Part shown: one piece after another, positions 1 to 8,144 of the stretch | How the letters are laid out: each line of letters begins with the position of its first letter | Numbering within the stretch: the first letter of the stretch is position 1 | Origin: Pseudogemmobacter sp044142105 | Lineage (GTDB): Bacteria > Pseudomonadota > Alphaproteobacteria > Rhodobacterales > Rhodobacteraceae | DNA length: 64,000 bases | Reading direction: 5' to 3' | NCBI RefSeq assembly: GCF_044142105.1 | Contig: NZ_JBGTYM010000005.1 | Span: 124,001-188,000 of the forward strand | Translations under genes and position numbers: made by a program | Notes under the pieces: generated by a model | The model's database searches: none | What the model saw: the letters and a program-made list of their open reading frames with translations, nothing else | What the model was told of the DNA's origin: nothing

Positions 1-7
1 CCGGCCG

Positions 8-949
8 CTATCCCCGATGCGCCTCATACAGCGCCACGGCCCGGTCGAAGAACCGCTTCCGCGCCGCCGGACCCTCCATCAGGATCTCATGCTCGCAGCC
101 CGGGTAAAGGTCCAGTTCCCCCCGCCCCCAGCCCGCCATACGCAGATGCACCGGCGGCACATCGACCACCTTCTCTTGCGTGCCCAGCGCCACCACCGCG
201 GGCAGGGCGGGCGGGCGCATCCGCATCAGCGCCCCGCATTCCTTCAGCGCCGCCTTGAGCCAGACCATCGACGGCCCGCCCAGGCTCATCTCGGGATGCG
301 CCGTGACCTGCGCGCGCATGTAATCCCACATCGCGCGGTCGGTGGTCAGGACATTGCCCTCGAACGGCGCCTCGAGCACATAAGTCTTGGCCCCGGTGCC
401 CGGCGCATAGCGATGGCCCTGTCCAAACGGCCCGGCCAGACGCGAGACGACATGGGCCACCGGCCGCAGCCAGGCCGCCATGGAAATCCCCCACATCGGC
501 GCCGAGAACACCGCCGCGCGAAAGCCCAGCTGGCGATAAAGCGCCCGCAACCCGATGCAACCGCCCATCGAATGCGCCATCAGCATCATCGGGCCTGTCA
601 GCCCCGCCTCGCCGCGCGCGAAATCCAGCACCGCGTCCAGATCGCGCTGATATTCGTCGAAATCCTGCACATGGCCCGCCATCGGATCGGCCAGCATCCG
701 GTCGGCCAGACCCTGTCCGCGCCAGTCGACCGAGACGACCGACCAGCCCCGCGCCAGCAGATCGCCCGCCGCCCGGCCGTATTTCTCGACATATTCGGTG
801 CGGCCCGGCATCAGCAGAACCCAGCCGCGGCTGCCCCCTCCCCAGATCGCGGCGCGGATACGGACCTGATCGCGCGTGCGCAGCCAGACCGCGCGCCCGC
901 CCGCAGGCCCGTCGGCCAGATCGGCGAAAAAGGGGGCGGGCTCGCTCAT
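8..949 (-). CDS. Alpha/beta hydrolase, lysophospholipase-like
   Basis: A 313-residue serine hydrolase of the PldB / monoacylglycerol-lipase type, expected to cleave acyl esters of lysophospholipids or glycerides in the cytoplasm. The nucleophile elbow AHSMGG lies near residue 128. The preceding DWRGQG motif is typical of the lysophospholipase branch, and the C-terminal GCEHEILME supplies the catalytic His. It starts at an ATG overlapping the stop of the SCP2 gene (ATGA), so the two are probably translationally coupled. The exact substrate cannot be read from sequence. Confidence 0.88.
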   Translation of the reverse strand: MSEPAPFFADLADGPAGGRAVWLRTRDQVRIRAAIWGGGSRGWVLLMPGRTEYVEKYGRAAGDLLARGWSVVSVDWRGQGLADRMLADPMAGHVQDFDEYQRDLDAVLDFARGEAGLTGPMMLMAHSMGGCIGLRALYRQLGFRAAVFSAPMWGISMAAWLRPVAHVVSRLAGPFGQGHRYAPGTGAKTYVLEAPFEGNVLTTDRAMWDYMRAQVTAHPEMSLGGPSMVWLKAALKECGALMRMRPPALPAVVALGTQEKVVDVPPVHLRMAGWGRGELDLYPGCEHEILMEGPAARKRFFDRAVALYEAHRG

Positions 950-1233
950 GACAGGGCCGAACCCAGCTTCATCGCCATGCCCATGCTGCCATCGACCGAC
1001 AGCTTGCCGGTCATGAAGGCCATGGTCGGGTTCATCTCGCCGTCAAGGATCGCCTTGAAGGTCTCGGCCGAGGCCGTCAACGTCACATCCGCCTCCTCAT
1101 CGCCCGCATGCACACCCGTGCCGTCCAGCATGATCGCTCCCTCGCCCTCGATCACGAATTTCGCGACCCCGTCGAACCCGCCCGCAAGCTTCTTGCCCAA
1201 GGCCTCGACCGCAGCATCCACCACTTCGCTCAT
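946..1233 (-). CDS. SCP2 sterol-binding domain protein
   Basis: A 95-residue single-domain protein of the SCP-2 lipid carrier fold. The run GEGAIMLDGTGVH, then EADVTLTAS and a C-terminal FMTGKLSVDGSMGMAMKLG, are typical of bacterial SCP2 proteins, which bind acyl chains or sterol-like lipids. The ATG at 1233 was preferred to upstream TTG options because a GGGAGA ribosome-binding site lies about 12 bases before it. It is first in a two-gene operon with the lysophospholipase-like hydrolase, so a role in handling fatty acyl lipids is plausible (inference). Confidence 0.85.
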   Translation of the reverse strand: MSEVVDAAVEALGKKLAGGFDGVAKFVIEGEGAIMLDGTGVHAGDEEADVTLTASAETFKAILDGEMNPTMAFMTGKLSVDGSMGMAMKLGSALS

Positions 1234-1303
1234 CGCTTCCAAGTCTCCCTTTCGTGACCCAAAGGCCGCTGGCAATCTCGCACCAATCGGCTACGATCCC
1301 GTT

Positions 1304-1870
1304 ATGGAAAACCGGCCAAGGTTTCACAATTGTGTCGTGGCGGCACTTCTGCCGCTGATGCTGGCGCTTTCGCCCGCCTGGGCGGTCGATGCGGCCAAGC
1401 TGGACGATTTGTTCACCCGGCTCAAATCCGCCAAGGATGCGAGCGAGGCCGGGCGGATCGAGGCCGAGATCCAGATCGAATGGGCGCGCTCGGGCTCTCC
1501 GGCGATGGATCTTCTGATGCAGCGCGGTGACGATGCGATGCAGGCCGGCAATTTCGCCGCCGCAGCCGAACATTACACCGCCGTCATCGACCATGACCCC
1601 GATTTCCTACTGGCCTGGGATTCCCGCGCCAGCGCCTATTATGCCAATGGCGAGATCGGCCCCGCACTTGCCGATATGGGCCATGTCCTTGCCGCCGATC
1701 CCCGGCATTACGATGTGCTCGCAGGCCTGGGCACGATCCTTGAGGAAACCGGAGACGAGAAGCGTGCGCTCAAGGCCTATCTGGCCGCGCAGGCGATTCA
1801 CCCCTATATCCAGCCCGTCAACGACGCCATCGAGCGTCTTGAGACCAAACTCGAGGGGCAGGAGCTTTAA
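1304..1870 (+). CDS. Exported TPR-repeat protein
   Basis: A 188-residue protein with an N-terminal signal peptide (hydrophobic core CVVAALLPLMLALSPAWA, cleavage near AWA). About three tetratricopeptide repeats follow, around residues 68-170 (GDDAMQAGNFAAAAEHYTAVIDHDP and the next two helix pairs). It is predicted to be periplasmic and to act as a protein-interaction scaffold. The ATG at 1304 was chosen because it begins the signal peptide; the frame stays open far upstream, but only antisense to the hydrolase genes. The stop is 5 bases before the helicase start, so the two are likely co-transcribed. Confidence 0.85.
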   Translation: MENRPRFHNCVVAALLPLMLALSPAWAVDAAKLDDLFTRLKSAKDASEAGRIEAEIQIEWARSGSPAMDLLMQRGDDAMQAGNFAAAAEHYTAVIDHDPDFLLAWDSRASAYYANGEIGPALADMGHVLAADPRHYDVLAGLGTILEETGDEKRALKAYLAAQAIHPYIQPVNDAIERLETKLEGQEL

Positions 1871-1875
1871 GCCCG

Positions 1876-4845
1876 ATGGATGCCACGCGGCGGGTTTCGG
1901 CGGTCCTCGGGCCGACGAACACCGGCAAGACCCATCATGCGATCGAACGCATGCTGATGCACCGGACGGGCGTCATCGGCCTGCCTTTGCGCCTGCTTGC
2001 ACGCGAGGTCTATGACCGCGTCGTCGCGAAAGTCGGGCCTTCGGTCGTGGCGCTGGTCACGGGCGAGGAACGCATCGTCCCCGACCGCACCCAGTATTGG
2101 GTCTGCACCACCGAGGCGATGCCCCTGGACATCGGCGCCGATTTCGTCTGCGTCGACGAGATCCAGCTTTGCGCCGATCCCGACCGGGGCCATGTCTTCA
2201 CCGACCGGCTGCTGCGCGCGCGCGGCTTGAACGAAACCCTGTTCCTGGGCGCCGAATCGATGCGGGGCGCCATCGCGGGCCTCGTGCCGCACCACACCTA
2301 TGTCAAACGCGACCGCTTTTCGACGCTCTCCTACGCCGGGTCCAAGAAGCTCAGCCGGATGCCGCCGCGCTCGGCCATCGTCGGCTTCTCGGTCGAGAAT
2401 GTCTATGCCATCGCTGAGCTGATCCGGCGGCAAAAGGGCGGCTGCGCCGTGGTCATGGGAGCGCTGTCGCCCCGCACCCGCAACGCCCAGGTCGCGCTCT
2501 ATCAGGAAGGCGAGGTCGATTACCTCGTCGCCACCGATGCCATCGGCATGGGGCTGAACCTCGACATCAAGCATGTCGCCTTCTCCTCGACCGCGAAATT
2601 CGACGGCCGCCGGATGCGCCACCTGACGTCGCAGGAAATCGCCCAGATCGCGGGCCGGGCCGGGCGCCACACCGAAGACGGCACCTTCGGCGTGACCGGC
2701 GAGGCACGGCCCTTCGACGAAGATATGGTCGAAGCGATCGAGGGCCATCGCTTCGCGCCGGTCAAGAAGCTCATGTGGCGCAACAGCGATCTCGATTTCG
2801 GATCGGCCGAACGCCTGATCCGCTCGCTCGAGGCGCCGACTTCTGACGAATGGCTGTCGCGTGCCCGTGACGCCGATGATGTCATCGCGCTCAAGACCCT
2901 GTCCGCGCTGCCCGAGGTGCAAGACCGCCTGACCGGACCGAAACGGGTGCAGCTTCTTTGGGATGTCTGCCGCATTCCCGATTTCCGCTCGGCCTCCGAA
3001 TCCGAACATGCCCATCTCCTGACCCGCATCTTCGAATTCCTCTGCGGACGCGGCATTGGCGGCGGGCGGATTCCCACCGATTGGCTGGCCGAGCGCATCG
3101 CCCAGATCGACAAGACCGATGGCGGCATCGACACTTTGTCCAAGCGGCTCGCCTATATCCGCACCTGGACATATGTCGCGCAGCGCAAGGGCTGGGTCGA
3201 TGACGAAGCCCATTGGCGAGACGAGACGCGCGCTGTAGAAGACCGCCTGTCAGACGCATTGCACGCGGCACTGACACAACGCTTTGTCGACCGGCGCACA
3301 TCCGTGCTTCTGCGCCGGTTGAAACAGAAGGAGGACCTCGTGGCCGAGGTAAACGACAAGGGCGAAGTCACCGTCGAGGGCGAATTCGCCGGGAAGCTGG
3401 AAGGCTTCCGTTTCCAGCAGGACGTGACCGGCTCACCCGATGCCGCCCGCACCCTGCGTCAGGCCGCGATGGCCGCGCTGCGCCCCGAACTGTCGCTGCG
3501 CGCCGACCGCTTCTACAACGCGCCCGACACAGAGATGGATTTCACCGAACAGGGTGGCCTGATGTGGGGCAGTTCGGCGGTGGGCAAACTGGTGAAGGGC
3601 GCCGATCCGCTGCGCCCCGGCGTCGAGCCCTTCGTCGATGAAGAGGCGGGCGAGGATGTGACCGAAAAGGTTCGCCGCCGCCTGCAACATTTCATCGACC
3701 GCAAGGTGGCGGCGCTGTACGAGCCGCTGCTGGCCATGGGCCGCGACGAAACGCTGACCGGCCTCGCCCGCGGCTTTGCCTTCCGCCTGACCGAAGCCCT
3801 GGGCGTCCTGCCGCGCGACGGCGTGGCGCAAGAAGTGAAGGAACTGGATCAGGAGGCCCGCGGCGCACTGCGCAAGCATGGCATCCGCTTCGGCCAGTTC
3901 ACCGTCTTCCTGCCCGCTTTGCTGAAGCCCGCGCCCACAAGGCTGCGGCTGGTTCTATGGTCGCTGTGGAATGGCTTGTCGGAATTCCCCGAAAGCCCGC
4001 CCCCCGGCCTGGTCACCATCCCGAACATCGCCGAAGTGCCCAAGCAGCATTACACGCTGTCGGGCTATCACCCGGCGGGCACCCGCGCGATCCGCATCGA
4101 CATGCTGGAACGTCTGGCCGATATCCTGCGCACCCGCGACAGCCGCGCCGGCTTCGAAGCCACGCCCGACATGCTGTCGATCACCGGCATGACGCTGGAC
4201 CAGTTCGCCGACCTGATGGGCGGGCTGGGCTACAAGGGTGAAAAGGCCGAACGGCCCAAGGCAAAACCCGCCGAGACCGCCGCCGCCCCTGCGGCCGACG
4301 CCGCCGCCGTGGATGCGGCCATCCAGGCCGCCATCGCCGCGGGCCAGCCGATCCCGGAAGAGGTCTCGCTCCTCGCCCCCGCGCCCGAGCCTGAACCGGC
4401 CCCCGTCGAGACCGAAGCGGCCGCGGGTGAAGACGCGGGCAGCGACGCGCCCGTCGCCGAGGCCGCCCCGGTCGAGATGGAGGCCTATTACACCTTCACC
4501 TGGGCGCCCAAGCCGCGCTTCCAGCGCCCCGAGCGTGGCCCCCGCCCCGAAGGCCAGGGCCGCCGTGAGCGCCCACAAGGCGACCGTCCGCAGGGCGAAC
4601 GGCGCGACCGTCCGCAAGGCGACCGCCCCCGTGGCGAACGCCCGCAGGGCGACCGTCCGCAAGGCAAGCCGCAGAGCAAACCCCATGGCAAGCCGCAGGG
4701 CAAGCGCGACGACCGCAAGGACGGCCCGCGCGATCACACCAAGGGCGGCGAGCGCAAATATGAGGCCCGCCCGCCCCGCGCCGAGAAGCCCATCGACCCC
4801 GACAACCCCTTCGCGGCCCTGCTGGCGCTGAAGGGCAAGGTCTGA
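1876..4845 (+). CDS. SUV3-like DExH RNA helicase with basic repeat tail
   Basis: A 989-residue helicase resembling the alphaproteobacterial relatives of mitochondrial SUV3. The Walker A motif GPTNTGKT is at residues 12-19, the DEIQ box near 95, and the C-terminal helicase motif QIAGRAGRH near 255-263. SUV3 family members unwind RNA in the mitochondrial degradosome; a role in RNA turnover here is inferred. After the conserved region (about residue 790) comes an Ala/Pro/Glu-rich linker, then a basic tail built from RPQGDRPQGER-type units (about 895-950), resembling RNA-binding RGG-like tails. It is followed by a short S4 RNA-binding gene in the same direction, which supports an RNA role. Confidence 0.88.
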   Translation: MDATRRVSAVLGPTNTGKTHHAIERMLMHRTGVIGLPLRLLAREVYDRVVAKVGPSVVALVTGEERIVPDRTQYWVCTTEAMPLDIGADFVCVDEIQLCADPDRGHVFTDRLLRARGLNETLFLGAESMRGAIAGLVPHHTYVKRDRFSTLSYAGSKKLSRMPPRSAIVGFSVENVYAIAELIRRQKGGCAVVMGALSPRTRNAQVALYQEGEVDYLVATDAIGMGLNLDIKHVAFSSTAKFDGRRMRHLTSQEIAQIAGRAGRHTEDGTFGVTGEARPFDEDMVEAIEGHRFAPVKKLMWRNSDLDFGSAERLIRSLEAPTSDEWLSRARDADDVIALKTLSALPEVQDRLTGPKRVQLLWDVCRIPDFRSASESEHAHLLTRIFEFLCGRGIGGGRIPTDWLAERIAQIDKTDGGIDTLSKRLAYIRTWTYVAQRKGWVDDEAHWRDETRAVEDRLSDALHAALTQRFVDRRTSVLLRRLKQKEDLVAEVNDKGEVTVEGEFAGKLEGFRFQQDVTGSPDAARTLRQAAMAALRPELSLRADRFYNAPDTEMDFTEQGGLMWGSSAVGKLVKGADPLRPGVEPFVDEEAGEDVTEKVRRRLQHFIDRKVAALYEPLLAMGRDETLTGLARGFAFRLTEALGVLPRDGVAQEVKELDQEARGALRKHGIRFGQFTVFLPALLKPAPTRLRLVLWSLWNGLSEFPESPPPGLVTIPNIAEVPKQHYTLSGYHPAGTRAIRIDMLERLADILRTRDSRAGFEATPDMLSITGMTLDQFADLMGGLGYKGEKAERPKAKPAETAAAPAADAAAVDAAIQAAIAAGQPIPEEVSLLAPAPEPEPAPVETEAAAGEDAGSDAPVAEAAPVEMEAYYTFTWAPKPRFQRPERGPRPEGQGRRERPQGDRPQGERRDRPQGDRPRGERPQGDRPQGKPQSKPHGKPQGKRDDRKDGPRDHTKGGERKYEARPPRAEKPIDPDNPFAALLALKGKV

Positions 4846-4864
4846 CCCGCGCGGCGCCTGCCCC

Positions 4865-5161
4865 ATGTCCACACCGGGACGGCTCCGCATCGACAAATGG
4901 CTCTGGCAAGCGCGCTTTTGCAAATCGCGCAGCCTGGCGGCCGAACTGGTCGAGACCGGCCATCTGCGGGTGAACGGCCAGCCCATCTCCAAGCCCGGGC
5001 GCGAAATCGCGCCCGGCGACACCCTGACCTTCCCGCAGGGCGGGCGGATCAGGCTGATCCGCGTCACCGCCCTTGGCCTGCGCCGCGGCCCCGCGACCGA
5101 AGCACAGACGCTGTATCTTGACCTCGACGCGCCACCTGCGACCCCCGACCCGCTTGAATGA
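4865..5161 (+). CDS. S4-domain RNA-binding protein (Hsp15-like)
   Basis: A 98-residue protein that is almost entirely an S4 RNA-binding domain: RIDKWLWQARFCKSRSLA, then TGHLRVNGQPISKPGREIAPGD. This is the signature of the HslR/Hsp15 family, which in E. coli binds stalled 50S subunits carrying peptidyl-tRNA. The stop lies 54 bases before fdxA, and the gene starts 19 bases after the helicase stop, so it probably belongs to the same transcript. The ribosome-rescue role is known for the family but is an inference here. Confidence 0.88.
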   Translation: MSTPGRLRIDKWLWQARFCKSRSLAAELVETGHLRVNGQPISKPGREIAPGDTLTFPQGGRIRLIRVTALGLRRGPATEAQTLYLDLDAPPATPDPLE

Positions 5162-5215
5162 TCCGCGCGCAGGGGCTAACAGGCGCAAGAGCCATGAACC
5201 AAGCCGGTTAATCCC

Positions 5216-5554
5216 ATGACCTATGTCGTCATCGACAACTGCATCGCCTGCAAATACACCGATTGCGTCGAGGTCTGCCCCGTGGACTGTTTCTACGAGG
5301 GCGAGAACATGCTGGTGATCCATCCCGACGAATGCATCGATTGCGGCGTCTGCGAACCGGAATGCCCCGCCGATGCGATCCGCCCGGATACCGAGCCGGA
5401 CATGGAGGACTGGGTCGAGTTCAACCGGAAATATTCGGTGCAATGGCCGGTCATCACCCAGAAGAAAGACCCGCTGCCGGGCTATGAAGAGCGCGATGGC
5501 GAAACCGGCAAGCGCGAGAAGTATTTCTCCGAGGCCCCCGGCGCCGGCGACTGA
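5216..5554 (+). CDS. fdxA: Seven-iron ferredoxin FdxA
   Basis: A 112-residue ferredoxin with the Azotobacter FdI-type Cys arrangement: Cys9, Cys17 and a later Cys suited to a [3Fe-4S] cluster, with the CIDCGVCEPECP run suited to a [4Fe-4S] cluster. The C-terminal extension (DWVEFNRKYSVQWPVITQKK) is typical of FdxA and separates it from 2[4Fe-4S] ferredoxins. It is a low-potential electron carrier in the cytoplasm; no partner is encoded nearby. Confidence 0.95.
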   Translation: MTYVVIDNCIACKYTDCVEVCPVDCFYEGENMLVIHPDECIDCGVCEPECPADAIRPDTEPDMEDWVEFNRKYSVQWPVITQKKDPLPGYEERDGETGKREKYFSEAPGAGD

Positions 5555-5856
5555 GCCCCGCGCGGCCGCTCACGATTCGGGCACAGCGCATCAGCGAATC
5601 GTGTAAACCCCCGAAAACCGGCGGAATCGCTGGGGTAACCTGTTGTTTCCGACCCCGCACCGACCCCCGCGACAGTTGGAATCGGGGTGATTCTGTGTTA
5701 TGTTCCTTTTACAGACAAACATGGACCCCTGCCCTCTGATCCCCCGCTGCTTGCCCGGGACAGATATTCTCGTGACAATCCTGCCGCTTCGCCGCTGGGC
5801 CTTGCCAGCGGGGGCGGCATCTGTCGCGAAAATGGGCCGACCCGAGGAAAGACTGA
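5555..5856 (+). other. Intergenic region between fdxA and carD
   Basis: No coding region was recognised in these 302 bases. They hold a 9-bp inverted repeat (CACGATTCG at 5571-5579, CGAATCGTG at 5595-5603) without a following T run, which may act as an mRNA 3' stem for fdxA. They also contain the candidate carD promoter at 5676-5704 and a leader of roughly 145 bases before carD. Confidence 0.5.
5676..5704 (+). promoter_or_regulatory. Candidate sigma-70-type promoter of carD
   Basis: TTGGAA at 5676-5681 and TATGTT at 5699-5704 are separated by 17 bases. This is the best -35/-10 pair upstream of carD, and it would leave a leader of about 145 bases. Assigned by eye only. Confidence 0.45.
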
Positions 5857-6366
5857 ATGACCAAGTCGAAGAAGCCTGACTTCCGCCCCAACGAATTCGT
5901 GGTCTATCCGGCCCATGGCGTCGGCAAGATCATCTCGATCGAGGATCAGGAAATCGCCGGCCACAAGCTTGAGCTGTTCGTCATCACCTTCGAGAAGGAC
6001 AAGATGACGCTGCGCGTTCCCACCCACAAGGCGACCGAGATCGGCATGCGCGCCCTTTCGGCCCCCGATGTGGTCACCAAGGCGCTGGACACGCTGAAGG
6101 GCAAGGCCAAGGTCAAGCGGGCGATGTGGTCGCGCCGCGCCCAGGAATATGAACAGAAGATCAATTCGGGCGACCTGATGGCGATCGCCGAGGTGGTCCG
6201 CGACCTGCACCGCAGCGACGACCAGCGCGAGCAAAGCTATTCCGAGCGTCAGCTTTACGAAGCCGCGCTGGAACGCCTGACCCGCGAAGTCGCGGCTGTT
6301 GCGGGCACGGATGAGGCGGGCGCGCAGAAGAAGGTGGACGAGGTCCTCCTGTCGCGCGCGGCCTGA
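5857..6366 (+). CDS. carD: CarD/CdnL family RNA polymerase-binding regulator
   Basis: A 169-residue CarD-type protein. The N-terminal RNA polymerase interacting domain shows FVVYPAHGVGKI (residues about 12-23), and a helical C-terminal domain follows (VKRAMWSRRAQEYEQKINSGD). Family members bind the beta subunit of RNA polymerase and stabilise open complexes, notably at rRNA promoters. The ATG follows a GAGGA ribosome-binding site. The gene appears monocistronic, with its own promoter and a strong terminator just downstream. Confidence 0.93.
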   Translation: MTKSKKPDFRPNEFVVYPAHGVGKIISIEDQEIAGHKLELFVITFEKDKMTLRVPTHKATEIGMRALSAPDVVTKALDTLKGKAKVKRAMWSRRAQEYEQKINSGDLMAIAEVVRDLHRSDDQREQSYSERQLYEAALERLTREVAAVAGTDEAGAQKKVDEVLLSRAA

Positions 6367-6388
6367 AGCTCTGACCCGTTGGATTAAG

Positions 6389-6422
6389 GAAACGGCGGTC
6401 CCCCGGGGCCGCCGTTTTCATT
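6389..6422 (+). terminator. Rho-independent terminator after carD, probably bidirectional
   Basis: AACGGCGG (6391-6398) pairs with CCGCCGTT (6409-6416), and the inner bases extend the stem. A T run follows. The minus strand also has a T-rich tail after the hairpin, so the element can also end the ankyrin gene transcript arriving from the other side (stop at 6423). Confidence 0.8.
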
Positions 6423-6812
6423 TCACCGGCCGAGCTTGATGCTGCGGTCAATCGCCATGGATCGGGGCGTCTCGCCAAACTCGGACATCGCCTCCGGATC
6501 AGCGCCCGCCTCGATCAGCGCCGCGATGGTCCTGCCATCTCCCCACCGCAGCGCGACATGCAGCGGCGTTTCCGACATGTCGCCGACGGCATTCACATCC
6601 GCCCCCGCCGCAATCAGGGTCAGCGCGGCATCCCTGTCGCGACGCCACAGCACGACATGAAGCGGCGTGTCGCCGTTGCAGTCGGTTGTCCTCAGCGCCA
6701 CGGGGGCCACGCCAAGCTGGGCCGGGAACAGCGCGTCCGAGCAGGAGGCGAGGATTTGGTCCAGCCTGCCCCTGTCCGTGCCGGGTCTTGCCGCCTTGAC
6801 AGGTTTAGCCAT
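6423..6812 (-). CDS. Ankyrin-repeat protein
   Basis: A 129-residue protein with about three ankyrin repeats, recognised by DCNGDTPLHVVLWRRDRDAALTLIAAGADVNA and the following SETPLHVALRWGDGRTIAALIEAGADPEA. No signal peptide is evident, so it is probably a cytoplasmic interaction module. The ATG at 6812, preceded by a G-rich ribosome-binding site, lies 11 bases after the stop of the upstream hypothetical gene, which puts it in the ribE operon. Partner unknown. Confidence 0.8.
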   Translation of the reverse strand: MAKPVKAARPGTDRGRLDQILASCSDALFPAQLGVAPVALRTTDCNGDTPLHVVLWRRDRDAALTLIAAGADVNAVGDMSETPLHVALRWGDGRTIAALIEAGADPEAMSEFGETPRSMAIDRSIKLGR

Positions 6813-6823
6813 CCGCCCCCCGT

Positions 6824-7375
6824 CTATCCTGCGAAATACCGCTCCGCCGGAACATATCCCGCCAGCCGCCCCGCCGCGCACCACTCGGCTTCCAGCCCAT
6901 GTGTGCCCACCAGCAGCACGCCATCCCCCGGCAGCTTGCCCAAAGCCGCGCGGATCGCGGCCCGTGCCGCCCCCCAGGGCGCCAGCGCATAGGGCGCGGC
7001 GGAGGCCCCGTCCAGCGCCGGATTGGCCGCCTCCAGCACCCCCGGCGACAGCGGCGCCACCGCAAGGCCCAGCCGCCCCGCCTTCACCGCCGCCAGCTTC
7101 CCGGCCACCGCATCCGGCGCCACGGGCCGCAGCGCGGTGACGCGCAAGGCATTGGACGAAAACAGGAAGGCCACCACGTCATGCCCGGTCTGCGCCCGGA
7201 CTCCGGCATAGGTCTTGTAATCCAGCCCCAGTTCCGCCGCCCGCTTCACCCGCAGCCGAACCACCTCGATCGGCAGCGTCGGCAACAGCGCCGCGCGCGC
7301 CGCCGTCCAGCAATGCCGCTTCCAGCCGGTCGCCCGCTCCAGCGCGGGTCCGCCATTATGGCCGATCCCGCTCAT
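6824..7375 (-). CDS. Conserved hypothetical protein with N-terminal SGIGHNGGP motif
   Basis: A 183-residue protein of unknown function. It opens with SGIGHNGGPAL, a motif found at the N-terminus of several unrelated-looking alphaproteobacterial proteins. The rest is alternating helix and Ala/Leu-rich segments with no signal peptide, no clear membrane span and no recognised catalytic motif. Its ATG overlaps the ribE stop (7372-7375), which implies coupled translation with riboflavin synthase. A link to flavin metabolism is only suggested by position. Confidence 0.7.
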   Translation of the reverse strand: MSGIGHNGGPALERATGWKRHCWTAARAALLPTLPIEVVRLRVKRAAELGLDYKTYAGVRAQTGHDVVAFLFSSNALRVTALRPVAPDAVAGKLAAVKAGRLGLAVAPLSPGVLEAANPALDGASAAPYALAPWGAARAAIRAALGKLPGDGVLLVGTHGLEAEWCAAGRLAGYVPAERYFAG

Positions 7376-7983
7376 TCAAACTCCCGCAGCCGCGCCATGT
7401 AGCGCGCGACGTAACGCGCCATCGTGTCCACCTCCAGGTTCACCCGGTCGCCCAGCGCCACCTGCCCCCAGGTCGTCACCGCACGGGTATGCGGGATCAG
7501 GTTGATGCCGAACTCCAGCCCCTCGACCTCGTTCACCGTCAGCGAAGTGCCGTTCAGCGCGACCGAACCTTTCGAGGCGATATAGGGCGCCAGCGCCTCG
7601 GGCGCGCGGAACCGCAGCCGCAGACTGTCGCCTTCCGGCTGCAACCCAACCACCTCGGCCACGCCATCGACATGGCCCGAGACGATATGGCCCCCCAGCT
7701 CATCGCCCACTTTCAGCGACCGCTCCAGATTGATCCGCCGCCCAACGGCCCAGCCGCCCAGATTGGTCTTGCCCAGGGTTTCGGCCGAAATCTCGAAATC
7801 CATCCAGTCGCGCGCGTTCGCCTTGCCCTTGGCCACCACCGTCAGGCAGACCCCGTCGCAGCAGACCGAAGCGCCGATGTCGATCCCGGCCACGTCATAG
7901 GCCGTGCCGATCCGCGCCCGCAGATCGCCGCGCTGTTCCAGCGCCAGCACTTCGCCCATATCCGTCACGATCCCGGTGAACAT
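7372..7983 (-). CDS. ribE: Riboflavin synthase, alpha subunit
   Basis: A 203-residue protein that joins two 6,7-dimethyl-8-ribityllumazine molecules to give riboflavin. It begins MFTGIVTDMGEV, the family hallmark, and shows the two-fold internal repeat of lumazine-binding barrels: GIDIGASVCCDGVCLTVV in the first half and KGSVALNGTSLTVN in the second. The ATG is at 7983. No other rib gene is in the window. The downstream neighbours are a hypothetical protein and an ankyrin protein in the same operon. Confidence 0.96.
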   Translation of the reverse strand: MFTGIVTDMGEVLALEQRGDLRARIGTAYDVAGIDIGASVCCDGVCLTVVAKGKANARDWMDFEISAETLGKTNLGGWAVGRRINLERSLKVGDELGGHIVSGHVDGVAEVVGLQPEGDSLRLRFRAPEALAPYIASKGSVALNGTSLTVNEVEGLEFGINLIPHTRAVTTWGQVALGDRVNLEVDTMARYVARYMARLREFE

Positions 7984-8144
7984 CCGCCTGCTCCTTCATT
8001 GCCGCCTGAACCCAAGCGCAAACCGCCCCCCGACGCAAGAGCGCCCAAGTTTCGCCCTGCGGGCAGGTCACGGTAAACCGATTGGAAAGCATCCCCCCTT
8101 CACTCTGGCGCACCGCCCGCGCCATAAGGGGGCAAGGGGCACAG

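Noticed and set aside
17..1303. Long open plus-strand frame upstream of the TPR gene
   Set aside because: It is antisense to the hydrolase and SCP2 genes and its composition (Arg, His, Gln, Pro) is typical of a GC-rich shadow frame; the signal peptide at 1304 marks the true start.
7984..8144. Possible FMN riboswitch near ribE
   Set aside because: The FMN-aptamer consensus (AGGATATG-type core) is not present upstream of ribE.
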